A stretch of DNA of 64,000 bases from Epiperipatus broadwayi. Taxonomy: Eukaryota; Onychophora; Udeonychophora; Euonychophora; Peripatidae. Below, in pieces: positions 27,100-39,303 of the stretch (position 1 is the first letter of the stretch; the number at the start of each line of letters is the position of its first letter). The notes under the pieces were generated by a model. It searched no databases and was not told the origin of the DNA. It saw only the letters and a program-made list of their open reading frames with translations. The position numbers and the translations under genes are program-made. The stretch lies in NCBI GenBank assembly GCA_028023455.1, contig JAQFVV010007214.1, positions 62,001 through 126,000 of the forward strand. Reading direction: 5' to 3'.

Positions 27100-28059
27100 A
27101 GACACGCTGTTTCACACATATTTTAAAGACTTCTTTCCCTCCCAGTTAAAGTAGTTTGAATTAAAAATAAAACTGATGTGGTTTAGTAAATAAAAATGTA
27201 AATAAAGAAGCAAGTGACCAGAATTAAAATCACTTTTTCAATTGTGTTATAAAACATATAAAATAAGTAAAATAAAGAAAATATAAAAGATGCATTTAAT
27301 TAATAAATGTTTATCATTAATTGATAAATCTTCAATTTCAAATACTACAGATGAGATTGATTTTGGAGCTATATGATTTCAGATTTAAATGTAAAAACAC
27401 TTAAAGATAGCATCACCTTCCTGCTTTGGGATCCTAATCAGGTGCTTTTTAAAAACATGTTAGATGAAAAATACAGGAAACAGAAGAAATAAAAGGAGCA
27501 GATTAATTAGATAAGGGATAGTCACAGTTAGATAAGTTACAATACAATCAGTTATTGTAGTCATTGCCAAGCAATTTGTTACTTTTGAAATTGTAAAATA
27601 ATCAAGTTGGAAAATGCAGTTATTGTCAACAGAAGAAAACTTTTTAATTACTGGATAACTGAATAATGGGAAAGATCATTATTAATCTGGAAAACTCCGG
27701 TATGGGTGAGTAGAAATCCATTCTTCCTCTCTTTCCAACTATGTAAAAAACCTGGGAAAATCAGAAATTGTGCCCAATTAACAGCAGCAGTAATTCAGTG
27801 TGCCATTTAGCCCAAGTAAACCCCTTTTTGATGTAAAGATTTAAATGTCAATGCAATAAAAATTTAAATATATTTTGAAAACGTACTTGTTGAAATAATT
27901 AATGTATAAAATATAATACAATTATTCAAATGATTGATTTATCAAATAAAATGTACGAAAATAATGTTTTTAAAGAATAATGTTTTTGAAGAATAATAAT
28001 TATACTGATTTTAAGAACTTAAGAATATTGATATAAAATAAATGAAAAATATAATAATA

Positions 28060-28540
28060 TGTGAGCTAAATCAAAGATGTATTATATATACATGAATACA
28101 GAATGTGTAATGCTTCTATAGAAAAATTTAGTTGAATATGTTTCTACTTCAAATATGAACAGGGATTAGATATACCATTATAATACACAGATTAAAATTG
28201 CTTCTATGTAAAATTAAATTGAATGAACGTGTTTCTACTTCAAATATACACCTGTATCAAAGATGAATTAAACAAATGAATGACTCAAAGCTACAAACAT
28301 GAATTGATATTTTAATATAAAGGAATGACATGAACCTACATCCAAATGCCTGGATTAAAGATGAATTAAGTAAATACATGATTTAAATCTACAAATCTGA
28401 ATTAGAGAATAGTGAATGACTTGAATTTACATTCAGACACCTGGATCAAAGATAAATGACTTGAATTTATATCCACATACCTGGATCACTGATGAATGAT
28501 TGAGATCTACATCCATATACCAAAATCAAGGATGTCTATT
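28060..28540. repeat. Degenerate minisatellite, ~45-50-bp units
   Basis: Imperfect copies of a unit resembling GAATGACTTGAATTTACAT, then CACCTGGATCAAAGATGAAT, recur through about 480 bp with indels. The copies are clearest at 28320-28540. Mirrored at about 60380-60860. Confidence 0.6.
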
Positions 28541-29055
28541 TTGTACAGAACTAATAGTTGAAGGATTTATTGCACCAATCATTGATCATTATGAAAAGAA
28601 TAATTAAATATAAATCAAACTGGCTTAGGAACATATGCACATATAGAAAAATGCCAATCCAAAGATGAACTGTCAAAAACTTTTGTTGATAAATAAATAA
28701 ATCATTATTATCTAAAACTAATCAATCTAGTCAGTTTCATTTCACATCACTCATCATTTATTGCATTTGTTTACAAGAATCTTACATCTCCTGATCTATG
28801 TTCAACATAACCAGATCTGTTTAATCAGCAAGGTTATGATAAGCTAGAACTCTTGTGGTGCCATTTGGAAAGCAAATAAACACATTTTCTAGATGTTTCC
28901 AATCTTTAATGCTACATATTCTGATGAGCAGAAAATATTGTTGTAGGGGTGGTAAGATAAACATTGGGTAATACCAATCTTTGTTTTTGTCCTGCAATAT
29001 GTTCATCAGGAAAGATTTGCAGCCTATTATATAGATTGGTAAGAGAGATCGGGTT

Positions 29056-29057
<2 letters not shown>

Positions 29058-29123
<66 letters not shown>
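29058..29123. repeat. (TA)n microsatellite, left arm
   Basis: About 33 TA units preceded by GGGTTACA, mirrored at 59796-59862. Confidence 0.98.
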
Positions 29124-29125
<2 letters not shown>

Positions 29126-29174
29126 GTTACTTCATAACTCAATATGAAGTATAAAATGCTGTATAATTGAGTAG

Positions 29175-29220
29175 TGGTAAAGTGGAAAATTCTACATTTG
29201 AAAGACTACAGTTCATGGCC
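29175..29220 (+). other. Possible tRNA-like pol III promoter boxes (SINE remnant)
   Basis: TGGTAAAGTGG at 29175-29185 matches the A-box consensus, and AGTTCATGGCC at 29210-29220 is a weak B-box match. The spacing is plausible for a tRNA-derived SINE head. No full cloverleaf or second copy elsewhere was found, so this is tentative. Confidence 0.25.
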
Positions 29221-30579
29221 AAGCCATGTGACATTTGGAGCTCAAACTTTTAATAAACTCCTTATCAATGAACCATTTGATTATTTTTTATAATGAAATT
29301 ATAATAGAATTTATATTAAGATTTACAGAAGAGGAAATGAAAGTGAAATACATAGGGAAAAGAACAAACAATTATTGCTGACTCATTATAAAAGTTAAGA
29401 GGTTTGAATGGAGTCATAATGGACATGTAGATAAAAAAGATGATAAAGATGGGCATTTGAAGATTTAAGCTAAACCTTAAAAGATTTTTAAGATCTAATA
29501 AAAGAAGCTTATGTGAGTTGATAGATAAGATGAAGTTTATGGAAATGGTGTATAGGAAAAAGATAGGGATTGAAAAAACATGATTATATTTGTAGTGATA
29601 GTTAAAAATGGTGATAATGATGAAACAGCTTCACATGATTCTACTAACATACATTTTAATGGTATAAAAAGTTTATTTGGTTATAAAGTGAAACTATTGT
29701 GCTAAGCCTGCTACTTCAATACTTGAACATTACAGGAAATATAAAATAATAAAATGTAATGAATTTGACGATTGTATTGAGCATATATGTATCATATAAA
29801 AATTTCATTTATCCAATAATAATAATTCAAAGTGACCTTTCATAAATTTAAAAAAAAAGCTTTCAATAAATATTTAAAGATGTTTAAGCCTAATTACAGT
29901 CAAGTGCCTGGTTTTCTATCTTAATTCATGTATGACCAATATTATAATTAATTTGCTTATTCATATCTATGAATTTGTTTGCATGTTAAGTAGCATTGCA
30001 ATTGATGTTATTGCCATTTTTGTAGCTATCTATGTCTGTTTGCCAGTTTCATGTTCATATGATGATAAAACTTGAAGTAAATATATTAAAAAATGTTTTC
30101 AATTAGTATCACTAGATGGCAGTATCATTTACTGCCTTTCTCTGCTGATGTGGCTGATTTGTTCAAGTTAAGTTAATGCTTATATATATTTTTGCGAATA
30201 GTATAGATAATTTTACTGCTACAGAAATTGTTTGCTTACTGTGTGAAGGTAGTGAAAAAATTGGGGTTAAGAGAAATAGATTTAATTGGATTTGGAAAGA
30301 TCACAAATAATGTTTAGAAAGTGTTTCGTTATGACCTTTCAAATATAAAAGTAAAAGTATTTTTTGTTGTGTCTATTACTGTAAGGAGGCTTTATAACTA
30401 AGTTGTACTTAAGATTAGTTGTTTTGTAGTAAGTTTGCTACTAAAGAATTTTTTAAAAGAAAGGAAATGATTTATTTGAGAAAGAAAATAATGTTTTGAA
30501 AGAAAGTAAAGTTTTTCATCTTTTGTATAAAGTTGTTTGAAGAGTAGGAGAGGAAACAAAGTTAAATATAGAGTAGGGG
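29221..30579. other. Arm sequence upstream of the LINE
   Basis: No intact gene. A short stretch near 29400-29450 reads KVKRFEWSHNGHV, faintly like the tail of another retrotransposon polyprotein. Positions 30225-30330 may be the 5' end of the LINE, because the plus strand becomes purine-rich there. Confidence 0.35.
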
Positions 30580-30599
30580 ACTTGGAAAAGTAAAGAAAT

Positions 30600-30780
30600 A
30601 TGTATTGCATTTGTATTCCACAATGCATATATAATGGTCAGAAAGAAATTAGGTATGCTGTTGTAGAGTGTACCATATGTGATGAGGTTTGTTATTTGAA
30701 ATGCCTAAATAGGACTAGGAAGGAGGAAACAGGTTTATGGTTCTGTAGACAGTGTGTAAATGTGACAAAAAGTAGTTTCT
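30600..30780 (+). pseudogene. LINE ORF1 PHD finger
   Basis: Sixty codons starting MYCICIPQCIYNG. The Cys/His ladder continues as VECTICDEVCYLKCLN and ends WFCRQC, matching the PHD zinc-binding pattern with the Trp two residues before the last Cys pair. PHD fingers usually bind histone tails; in CR1-like ORF1 the role is unproven. The right-arm copy has one extra G in the final codons, which shifts the frame. Confidence 0.75.
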
Positions 30781-31059
30781 AAATATAGTTAGTTTGAAGA
30801 AAAAGTTAGGAGAAATGAAGCAAAATGTAGTTGAGGAAGATAGGATAGACTATGTTTTTAGTGGAGTGACAAAAAATATGGATGACAAAAATAAGCCGCA
30901 TAAAGGACATGATTAGCCAAAGAACAAGTAAGATAGAAGAAAAGTTAAAAAATGTAAAGGCAAATTTAAAATCTTTTAGAGATGGGTGTGAGTAGAGTAG
31001 ATAAGGAAGTCCAGAAGGTAAAAGAGATAGTTATGGATAAATTAGGAAAAGTAAAGTAT

Positions 31060-31490
31060 GAGACTGTATTGATAAGATATTCACTTATTACAAAATGTAG
31101 TATAATTGCAAGGGAGAATATAACAGGTATGTAGAAATATGTCTGCCTGGAGGGGTGTTACAGATAGGTAAAAAAAGGGAGTTGAAATGGTTATTATGGT
31201 AAAGACAAATAATTTGTCAGAACCATCGGAAAGAGTAAAGTGTGGGTATATAAAATTGATTAGAAATTTGAGTAAGATTAAATTAGGAATAAGGATAGTT
31301 GGATTATTATCAAGATGTGACAATAGATATGTTAGATAGGGGATGTTTTATAAATAAAATATTTAACAAATTGTTTAAAAGAAGTGATGTTATATTTGTG
31401 AATCTATGGAATTTCTTTTTATTAGTAAGAGGGAGTTGTATAGTAAAGATGGATCGCACTTACCAAAACAAGAAAGTGAAATTTTAGAGA
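31060..31490 (+). pseudogene. LINE ORF1 esterase (SGNH hydrolase) domain
   Basis: Broken frames give the SGNH blocks in order. LIRYSL (about 31069) stands where GDS with the catalytic Ser should be, with Ser kept but Gly-Asp lost. ICLPGGVLQIGKK follows at about 31137. VIMVKTNNLSEPSE at about 31190 replaces the usual VGTN block. GIRIVGLLSRCDN lies near 31290. LYSKDGSHLPKQ at 31436 keeps the Asp-x-x-His catalytic pair. Esterase domains of this type are known from CR1-like ORF1 proteins. Stops and frameshifts at about 31130, 31340 and 31490 make it inactive. Confidence 0.7.
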
Positions 31491-31699
31491 GTTTAATTTA
31501 TAGAGAATATAGTTTAGGAATCTTATAGAGGAGGTGCGATTTTAAATTGCAGTCTTAAGAGAAAGAAAAAGAATGGTACAGAATGTAAGAAATAAACAAA
31601 GGATCGCTGATTTAGATATAAATGTTGTTGTTGAGACAAAATAGATTTCTAAAATTAATAACAAACAAGTTATTTATAAATGTAATGGAGCAGAAAAAA

Positions 31700-32400
31700 T
31701 CAAAAGAATATATAATAGAGTAGTTAAAAGAGAAGAAATTATTAATATTGGATATTTAAAAATGCAAAATGGTAGAAGGCTGATGGAATTAAGCAAATCC
31801 GTTAAAAATGAGTTTGAGGTATTATCAGTAGTGGAAACAGACCTAAAAGAACAATAAGAACCTGTACTGGAAGCCTTGGTATGGTAGACTATAAATAGAA
31901 AAAAAGGGGTGATGGTATAAGAATTATGTCAAAAGAATTTAAATACTGTTAAATGTCATGAACATTTGTGGTTTGAGATAAGGTTAAGAAAACAAGAATG
32001 TATGGAGGTTATAGTGTATATAGCCATTGGAGATAGTCAAACTATAATGGAGTGGAACAGTAGCATATATGAATGCATAGTCAAGGGAGAGTTTCAGAAA
32101 ATGGAAAAGAAAATAATGATTATAAAAAATATGAATGGACATTTTGAAAAAATTGATGATGTAGACAACAAAAATGAACAGCTTTTAAAGAATTTTTGTC
32201 AGAGAGTAAAGTTGAGCATTGGAAATTTATCAAATATTATGAGGGATAATATACTTGATCTATAAATAATATATTTCATACAATACATTATATATTAGTA
32301 AGAGAAAGGGGGAATGAATAAAGTATGGAAAATTAAAGTGTTTGATAATGAAAAGAAAGTATGTAACAGTGATCATAATTTATTTATAAAAGAAATGGTT
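31700..32400 (+). pseudogene. LINE ORF2 endonuclease (APE-like) domain
   Basis: The N-terminal block reads IGYLKMQNGRRLMEL (about 31750), then VVETDL at about 31832, the family's catalytic Glu-Thr motif. A 99-codon open stretch (31966-32265) starts WFEIRLRKQE and continues IVYIAIGDSQ, then IIKNMNGHFEKIDDVDN, where the usual GDFN has become KNMN. The final SDHNLF at about 32368 matches the Ser-Asp-His motif. The domain nicks target DNA to prime reverse transcription. The loss of GDFN and the frame breaks imply it is inactive. Confidence 0.7.
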
Positions 32401-33229
32401 AGTAATGTGATGGAAAATAGTAATAAAAATAGAAAGAATAGTGAAAGATATCGATGGAGAGTGAATGATAAGAATAAGTTAAAAGAATATAAAATAAAAG
32501 TTGAAAAAAGATTGGGAAAAATGGTTGGGGATGAATATAAAAAACATGTGGTGTAGTAAAAAAAGTGGCAAATAGGGTTTTAGGTGAGAATATTCAGAAA
32601 GAATAAAAATAATAGAAAAGTGAGAGTTAGTAAAAAAAAGGGAAAAAGCATGCACAGAATATAAGTAGGCTATTAAGAACAAAGAAAGTGAAAAAAATTT
32701 AATGTTAAATGGGAAAAATATTTTTAAAAAAGTTGGTTAAAATCGATAATTACAGAGAGACAATGAAATTAAATAGTAAATGGTTGGAGGATATTAATAA
32801 AAGTGGAAATGGGAATAAAAAATTTTGGAAATACATTAAAAGAAGGAATGTAGGTGAGAGAAAAATAATATTACTAGATGAAGGAATACAGTGTAGCCCT
32901 AGAGAATAATTGGAGACAATCTTAAATAGTATGTAATGTATATAGAAAAGAAGTTAGATATGAAGGACAAACTGATAACAAACATAACCACATATAGTAA
33001 TCAAAATATTAGGTTTACAGAAAATGAACAGAATGAGGCAGAGAAGAAATTGGAAAGATAAGAAGTTAAGATGGATGGGCAGCAGAGATTGTACTGAACT
33101 TAAGACATATGGTAAAATTAAACCTATTATCATGTTTTGATAAGATACACAGAAGAAAGATTTTCCAGATATTTGGAGTAATACATGAGTAAGGCTACTA
33201 TTTAAGAAAAGAATAAAGATCATAGAAAG

Positions 33230-33900
33230 TTAAGCAATTATACACCAATAGTGGATACCTCAGTGTTATATAAAGTCTTTGCATACATGGTGGCTTGAAG
33301 ATCACAAAATGGATGGAAGAAAATAATATAGTGGGAGAAGTGCAAGATTTTCTATTGGATAGGCATATAAAAGATAGTTTATTTATAATTGCAAAACTTA
33401 TGGATATGAGTAGAAATACAGGTAGAAAGTTATATATGGTGTTTATAGATATAAAGATGGCTTATGGTGGAGTAAATGGGAATATATTAAAGGTAAGTTT
33501 ACTAAATTTTTAGAATGGATGGAGCTTTAGTAGATCTTATCAAAATATTGTATGAAAATAATTACTACACATATCAATTAGGGAATATAGAGTCAGTTAA
33601 AAATGGGGTGGGACTAAGGCAAGGATGTCCTATGTCACCTATTTTGTTTTTGTTGTATTTGAAAAAATGGAGAAAGCAATGGAAAGATTAGGAAGAGAGG
33701 TAAAGCTGTCATTCATAGGTGGCAAGAGAGTATATACATTATAGGGTCATTTATTTGTGGATGTCTTCTTGAGCACAGAAAATAGGGAAGGTATGGAAGT
33801 TATGGTGAAGACATGCACAAAAGTGGGTAAAAAAATGGGGATTAAATTTAGTGAAGAAAAATCAAAAGTAATTATAATTAATACTGGAGATGGAGAAGAT
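33230..33900 (+). pseudogene. LINE ORF2 reverse transcriptase
   Basis: The RT blocks are in order. NYTPIVDTSVLYKVFAYMV lies near 33237. KITKWMEENNIVGEVQDFLL then HIKDSLFIIAKLMD follow at 33298. Motif A, FIDIKMAYGG (about 33440), keeps the first catalytic Asp. Motif B, GVGLRQGCPMSPILF, is at about 33605. Motif C, LFVDV at 33751-33765, should be FADD, so one catalytic Asp is Val. The thumb-like SEEKSKVIIIN is near 33850. Frameshifts lie near 33290, 33510 and 33650. This would copy the element RNA at a nicked target; it is now inactive. Confidence 0.85.
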
Positions 33901-34716
33901 AAATATTTTGGGGGGATATAAAGTTAGGTATGATCAATAGGTTTAACTATGTGGAAATCATTTTAATTAATCAGAAAAAATGTTTGGATGAATGGGAGAA
34001 GATGACAAATAAAGCAGGAAAAGGAAAGAGACTGATAAAGAAATTAACAGTATTTTCATATAATAACTATGATGTAGCTAGAATTGTATGGGAGTGGTGG
34101 TAGCAGGGTTCCATATGGTAATGATGCATTTTAGTAAAGGAGTGTTAGATTAATTTTAAAAAGTACAAAGGGAAGTAGGAAGATATGCATTAGGTGCAGA
34201 TGTGTGGATGGCAAAGAAGGTAATTCAAATAGAAATAGGATGGTCAAGTTTTTATATGAGAGATGCAAAAAGGGGAAAATAAAAATGTTCAGTAGTTTGC
34301 AATTTATGGATAATAAAAGAATAACCAAAATAGTATTTAATTGGGTTATGAATAAAGAACAGGCAACATGTGGGAAAGATAATATGGTATACAGATTTGG
34401 ATAAATAATTTTATGCCAGTATACTTGTACAAAAAATGGTATGATTGTGTTAGAAGAATTGTGTGTTATAGTGGCAAGGAATGGGATAGAATAAAAGATA
34501 CATTAATAAAAAATAGGGAATTGAAAAGAAGTAGAACTAGTATGGAGAGTAAAAAGAATTTAGATATATATAAATAAACAGTATATTGAGTTCTAATTAA
34601 TTTATGATAGCAATAAGAAAAGTATTTTACTGACTGTTTAAGGCTCAAACAGAATCTTTAGCAACAAGGGAATATACACGTAAATGGAAAAACATGGATG
34701 ATTCAGTTTTTCAAGT

Positions 34717-34762
34717 TTTGTAAGGAAGGCATAGAAAATGTTAGACATCTGTTAGTCAAATG
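34717..34762 (+). pseudogene. LINE ORF2 C-terminal zinc knuckle
   Basis: FCKEGIENVRHLLVKCKCLQ gives Cys, His and Cys at the spacing of the C-terminal zinc-binding motif of LINE ORF2 proteins. The first Cys of the usual pair is Phe-shifted or lost. It supports the 3' extent of the element. Confidence 0.6.
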
Positions 34763-35000
34763 TAAATGCCTGCAAGCAGAAAGGGTACAAATAATGAACT
34801 CATGGAAGAATAAATATAAACAAAGTGATTATACAAAAGTTGGTTCTTGGTTTTCATGCTAGGTTTGCGAAAAGATAAATGGGGATTTAGGTATGAAGGC
34901 CATGAAGTTGATAAAGATTACACTTTGGAAATGGAATAAAGCAATATAGAGAATATGGGAAAAATTTAGAGCAGGAAATGCAAAGGGGAAGGTAAAGTTG

Positions 35001-38000
35001 CCAACAGGTTGCCCTGGGCATAGTTGCTGAGAGATTCCTGACTCTGAAAAAGAAAGTTGCAGTGTATCAAATTGCATCAATGAAGGAATGTAAATGTGTT
35101 TTATGTGAAGATATGTTATCAAAATAGTCAACGTGTTTGCATAAGCTCAGTTTCCAGATTGTCACTTTACAATAGTTTGTTTAACCATTATTTTTGTAAA
35201 ATTAAATGAAATATTTGTTTTTTTATATATATATATATATATAATTGTAGATATATTTAGATCAAGATTTTATTTGCATGTATTTGTTTTTTAGATAAAT
35301 CAAAGTCACAAAATGTGTAATAACATTCAACAGGAAATTGAAATTGAAAAAATAGAGTAATAAAACATATTTTTTTTTTTGCATTTTGTTTAAATTAAAA
35401 AGTGAAATTTAAAATTTTAAAATATAATTTTGTTTGTATTTTTACAAAAATTTATTTTAGTGATAAAAATGGAGTTTATTTTATTTTATTCCAAATATAT
35501 TTTTGTCATCTAAGAGCAAAAACTGAAACCTTTACTTCAGATTATTTTAATCTCTTACTTTTTTATCCAAATTTTTAATATTGATATATTATTTTTATAT
35601 TTATATTTGTAAGCTTTTTTTTTTTAAAAAGTGCAAAAATGAGATTTTAAAATAAAAATTAATTCACTAAAATAAAAAACACAAAATTGTAACATAATTA
35701 GCTACTAGAAATTTAAAAAACTTCAAAGAAATGACTAATCTTTAAGAAAAGTTACATTGATTTGCCACGAGAAACCTGACATTAAAAAGTAAAACAGATT
35801 AATCAATATTATATTATTTATTACTATAAAATGTTTTGCACCAATATAAAAATAAGTGGATATATTTAAATTTTTTAGATTATTCTTAATAAAATATTTT
35901 TTTGTAAATAAGCGCAACAGCTTATGCTTGTACCCAAATCCGATTATAAAATAGTAATTCCTTTATTTATACATAAAACATCATAATTAAAATACTTATA
36001 GCCACACTTAATCCATCAATAGAGTAATACAACCACATTTGATAATCAAAGCTTATGATATTATTAAATGCATTTCTACTCTCTGTTCTCTTGAACTCAC
36101 GTATTATAAATTTAATTAATCAGTGTTTAAGATATAATAATGTTATAAAACTGTCATGAATTCTGGTTCCCACATTCTCTTTAATATAAGAATATATGTT
36201 GGTAATGATATTTATGTCACATTATTGGATGCATTTGCTCAAATTGATTAACACTGTGGAGAAAAAAGTAATTAAAAAAATTGCAAAATTCAATTTCCAT
36301 TGACTTTTCATTAAATTCAAGTTCATACAATTTGTTTACGCATGAACGAGAAATAAATTCTTTTATATATTTGAATATTTTTTGCATAGCCATATTATTG
36401 TCTATAAATGAAATATAAAAAATCTAAAGAGATTGCAATGAGAAGATAGATATATTTATGACATTGTTAAGAGCATCAATTCTAAATAACCTATAGAGAT
36501 TCCAATTTGAAGATAGATATATTTATGGCATTATTATGAGATTCAATTCTGTCTCTAAAAGCGGAAATTTGGCAGTCCCTAGCTATGTGTTGTATAATTT
36601 GTGTTTGCACACATGTACATAAGTTAGTAGAAGTTTAATTCTACTTATAGGATAGATGAACACAACATCCACAGATTTCTCTATCTCCACTAAAGAGACT
36701 ATGGTACCATCTAAAAAGGTAGTTTTGCTGTTGGATATAAAAAGAAATTTGTTTGAAATCTCACAAGTCCATTTTTACGTCAAAATGTTTTTATTGTTAA
36801 TTTTTTGTTGAACATCCACAAAGCATATCTCAAATAGATATATATTAGAAGTACCTCTTTTTGCAGAGATTCAATTAAATAAATAACAAGATCAAAATGA
36901 TTATTACTATTGATTTTATTTCATACAATGCATCCTAGAAGGAATATGGATGCTCTCCATCAACCTAGAATCAATGCCATGTTATGTAAGTTTTACTATT
37001 TACCATAAAAATTCAAAGATGCTAATGTCTTGGATGGTGAGTTATAACATGAAATACAACAGTGGGGTTCATACATTCATAAATCATCTTCAATACTCTT
37101 TCAGTCATTATTAAAAGTTTTAAATCACTCGAGATTATTTTTGCGACTCATAGCTTTATCTCTTTATACTATTTGAATATTTGAAAATATTTAGCAAATG
37201 TTTGTTTCAATTCAAAACAAAATTTAATGTTTCATCGTGGGCTAAAGTACAAAACATGCTACCACATTTCATATTATAACCTGTGATCCCGACACGTTTG
37301 TGGTGAATAGCTAAACCACATTATAGAACACGTGCATTGATCCAGAGATGACACTGCAGTCAGCTTGAAGAACGAACCAGTTACCAGTTTCCTCTTCATT
37401 GGAACATTGGATTTATAATCATCTATAAGCAAAATGAGACATAAAAATTTGTTATGTAATTTATTAGAATAGAATTGATAATAAAAATATCCTAAATGTT
37501 AGTATAAACATCTTTTGTGATTTATTTTAAAATCTTTATTTTTTATAACTGTTATGCACTAAAATAAGGGGGGGGGGCAGGCATAAAGGAATATATCTAT
37601 TACGTCAAAAAGCATATAAACAGAATACTAAATAAATGAAATGATCGTAACATATTCTAAGTTGTTTGTGGTGTTTGATTAGGTCTTTTATAATGTGGCA
37701 TAATTATTATAGTCTATGACATTTGTATAGAATATGTTTCTTGCATCCTATTTTTTCCACAGAGTCCACACAAATCTTGTGCAATGTTTGTTAACATTAG
37801 AAATATAGTAAAAGATGAGTGGTCTAAGGTTAAATGCAATAGAAAACCAAACATTTTGGTTCTAAAGCCACTTAATAAATTTATTTTAGTTGTATTTGTG
37901 GATAATCTCTGCCTAATGAAATATAGAGGATTTCAATAATAGAATATTTGATCATGCTGTGACATTTGCCTATCATCATCAGTGCCCTGTATAGTTTGGC

Positions 38001-38832
38001 GACAGCTGATATAAAAGAGTGGCTGAGTCAGAGCTTAAGGCCCATAGATCCAGGCCTAGCCCTATATCTCCCCAGTGCTCAAACTAAACCATTTAATTAT
38101 TTGTTTATTGTCAGTGATTGACACCATCTTAACGTATTTTATTCTAGAATCTAACACAATTTTTAGAATAACGACATAGATTTTTATAGTCTTTTTATAT
38201 TATTAAGCCATAGAGGGAAGGTATGTATGAATATTATTTTTTTTGTCCAGAGAATAGAATAATTGGGCAATTAGAATACAATGATAAAGTGATAACAACT
38301 GATCTTTATTTTGTGATAGTTTATTTGACTATCTCAGTTTTAGCGCTATATTATAAACTGTAATAAATCCAGTATAGCTAATATAATATAATGATTATTA
38401 TACAATTTCAAAGACTCAACAAAATCCTGAATTTATTTCGCAATCGTCTTGCAGTTTCAAAGACAGCAGCGAAAAGTTGCGGCAATTATTTAGTATCCGT
38501 TTGACAACATTAAGAGAATTGAAAATAAATGTTAATCACTGGCTTCTATTTTCTTTCATTTGTTAATTAGTACGATTTGCATTTAAAAAAATTGCACTGG
38601 ATGAAATTTATAAAGTAAATTATACAAGGGATTATGTGTTAATAATAGTAAAAAAAAAAATCATTTGAATTAGCAGTGCTATCTGGCAGATTTTTTTTTA
38701 ATTATTCAATTTAAAAAAATAACAGTAATTAAATAAAATGAGTTTAGCGAAAGTATATTGTATATGCTGTCGATATGGTCAATCATGTGATCAGAATATT
38801 TTTCATATAATAAATTCACTTATGCTATAGAT
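35001..38832. other. Arm sequence between LINE and hAT-type element
   Basis: No gene is supported. A (TA)n run lies at 35224-35243 (mirror 53684-53703), and a run of nine G at 37568-37576 is read as only six C in the right arm. Left-right divergence rises from near zero before about 35.7 kb to several percent by 36.5 kb. Confidence 0.55.
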
Positions 38833-39295
38833 CAGGGATGGTTAACTTTTGTGTTCATAAGATCTACTTTTTATTTAAAAAAATGTGTTGCGATCGACTT
38901 GTTGTCATAGGAGTAGTCTAAGAGGAGGGAGGTGTGAAATACTTATTATTTTTATATATCTACCTAGTAAAAATAACAATTATTTAACGGACCAAAAAAC
39001 TCATGTCCGGGGGATTAAAGCAACATGAATAATTATTAACAATATTTACTAATTCAAATTAGCTACATTAAATCAAGATTAAAAATATTATTTTAAATAA
39101 TGATATGGCTTAGTGGACTTCACCTATCTAGAATTGAAGAAAAATTTAGAACAAAAATAACAAAAAAACTTGAAAATCATGTCTTAATTTGTTTCACTCA
39201 TTACCTGACAGCTCTTGCCAGATTGGCCTCGCGATCGATCAAAAATGGCTTTGCGATCAACCGGAGGGTCATGATCGACTTGTTGGACATCCGTG
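38833..39295 (+). mobile_element. hAT-type non-autonomous DNA transposon, left arm
   Basis: A 463-bp element bounded by an exact 8-bp target duplication CTATAGAT (38825-38832 and 39296-39303). The inverted ends read CAGGGATGGTTAAC and, from the other side, CACGGATGTCCAAC. An 8-bp duplication with CAGGGATG-like ends is the hAT superfamily signature. There is no transposase, so it was mobilised in trans. A 70-codon frame crossing the right end is not a gene. Confidence 0.85.
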
Positions 39296-39303
39296 CTATA
39301 GAT

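Larger units (their letters stand above)
30580..35000 (+). mobile_element. CR1-like non-LTR retrotransposon, decayed, left arm
   Basis: About 4.4 kb of purine-rich plus strand in which a complete CR1-like domain order can be read through many frameshifts and stops: PHD finger, SGNH-type esterase, apurinic-endonuclease-like domain, reverse transcriptase and a C-terminal zinc knuckle. PHD and esterase domains in the first ORF are a known hallmark of CR1-clade elements. Both ends are uncertain. The 5' end could lie as far up as 30225, and no clear 3' tail repeat is seen before the (TA)n run at 35224. Mirrored at about 53920-58340. The element is dead: broken frames and lost catalytic residues in RT. 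Confidence 0.85.
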
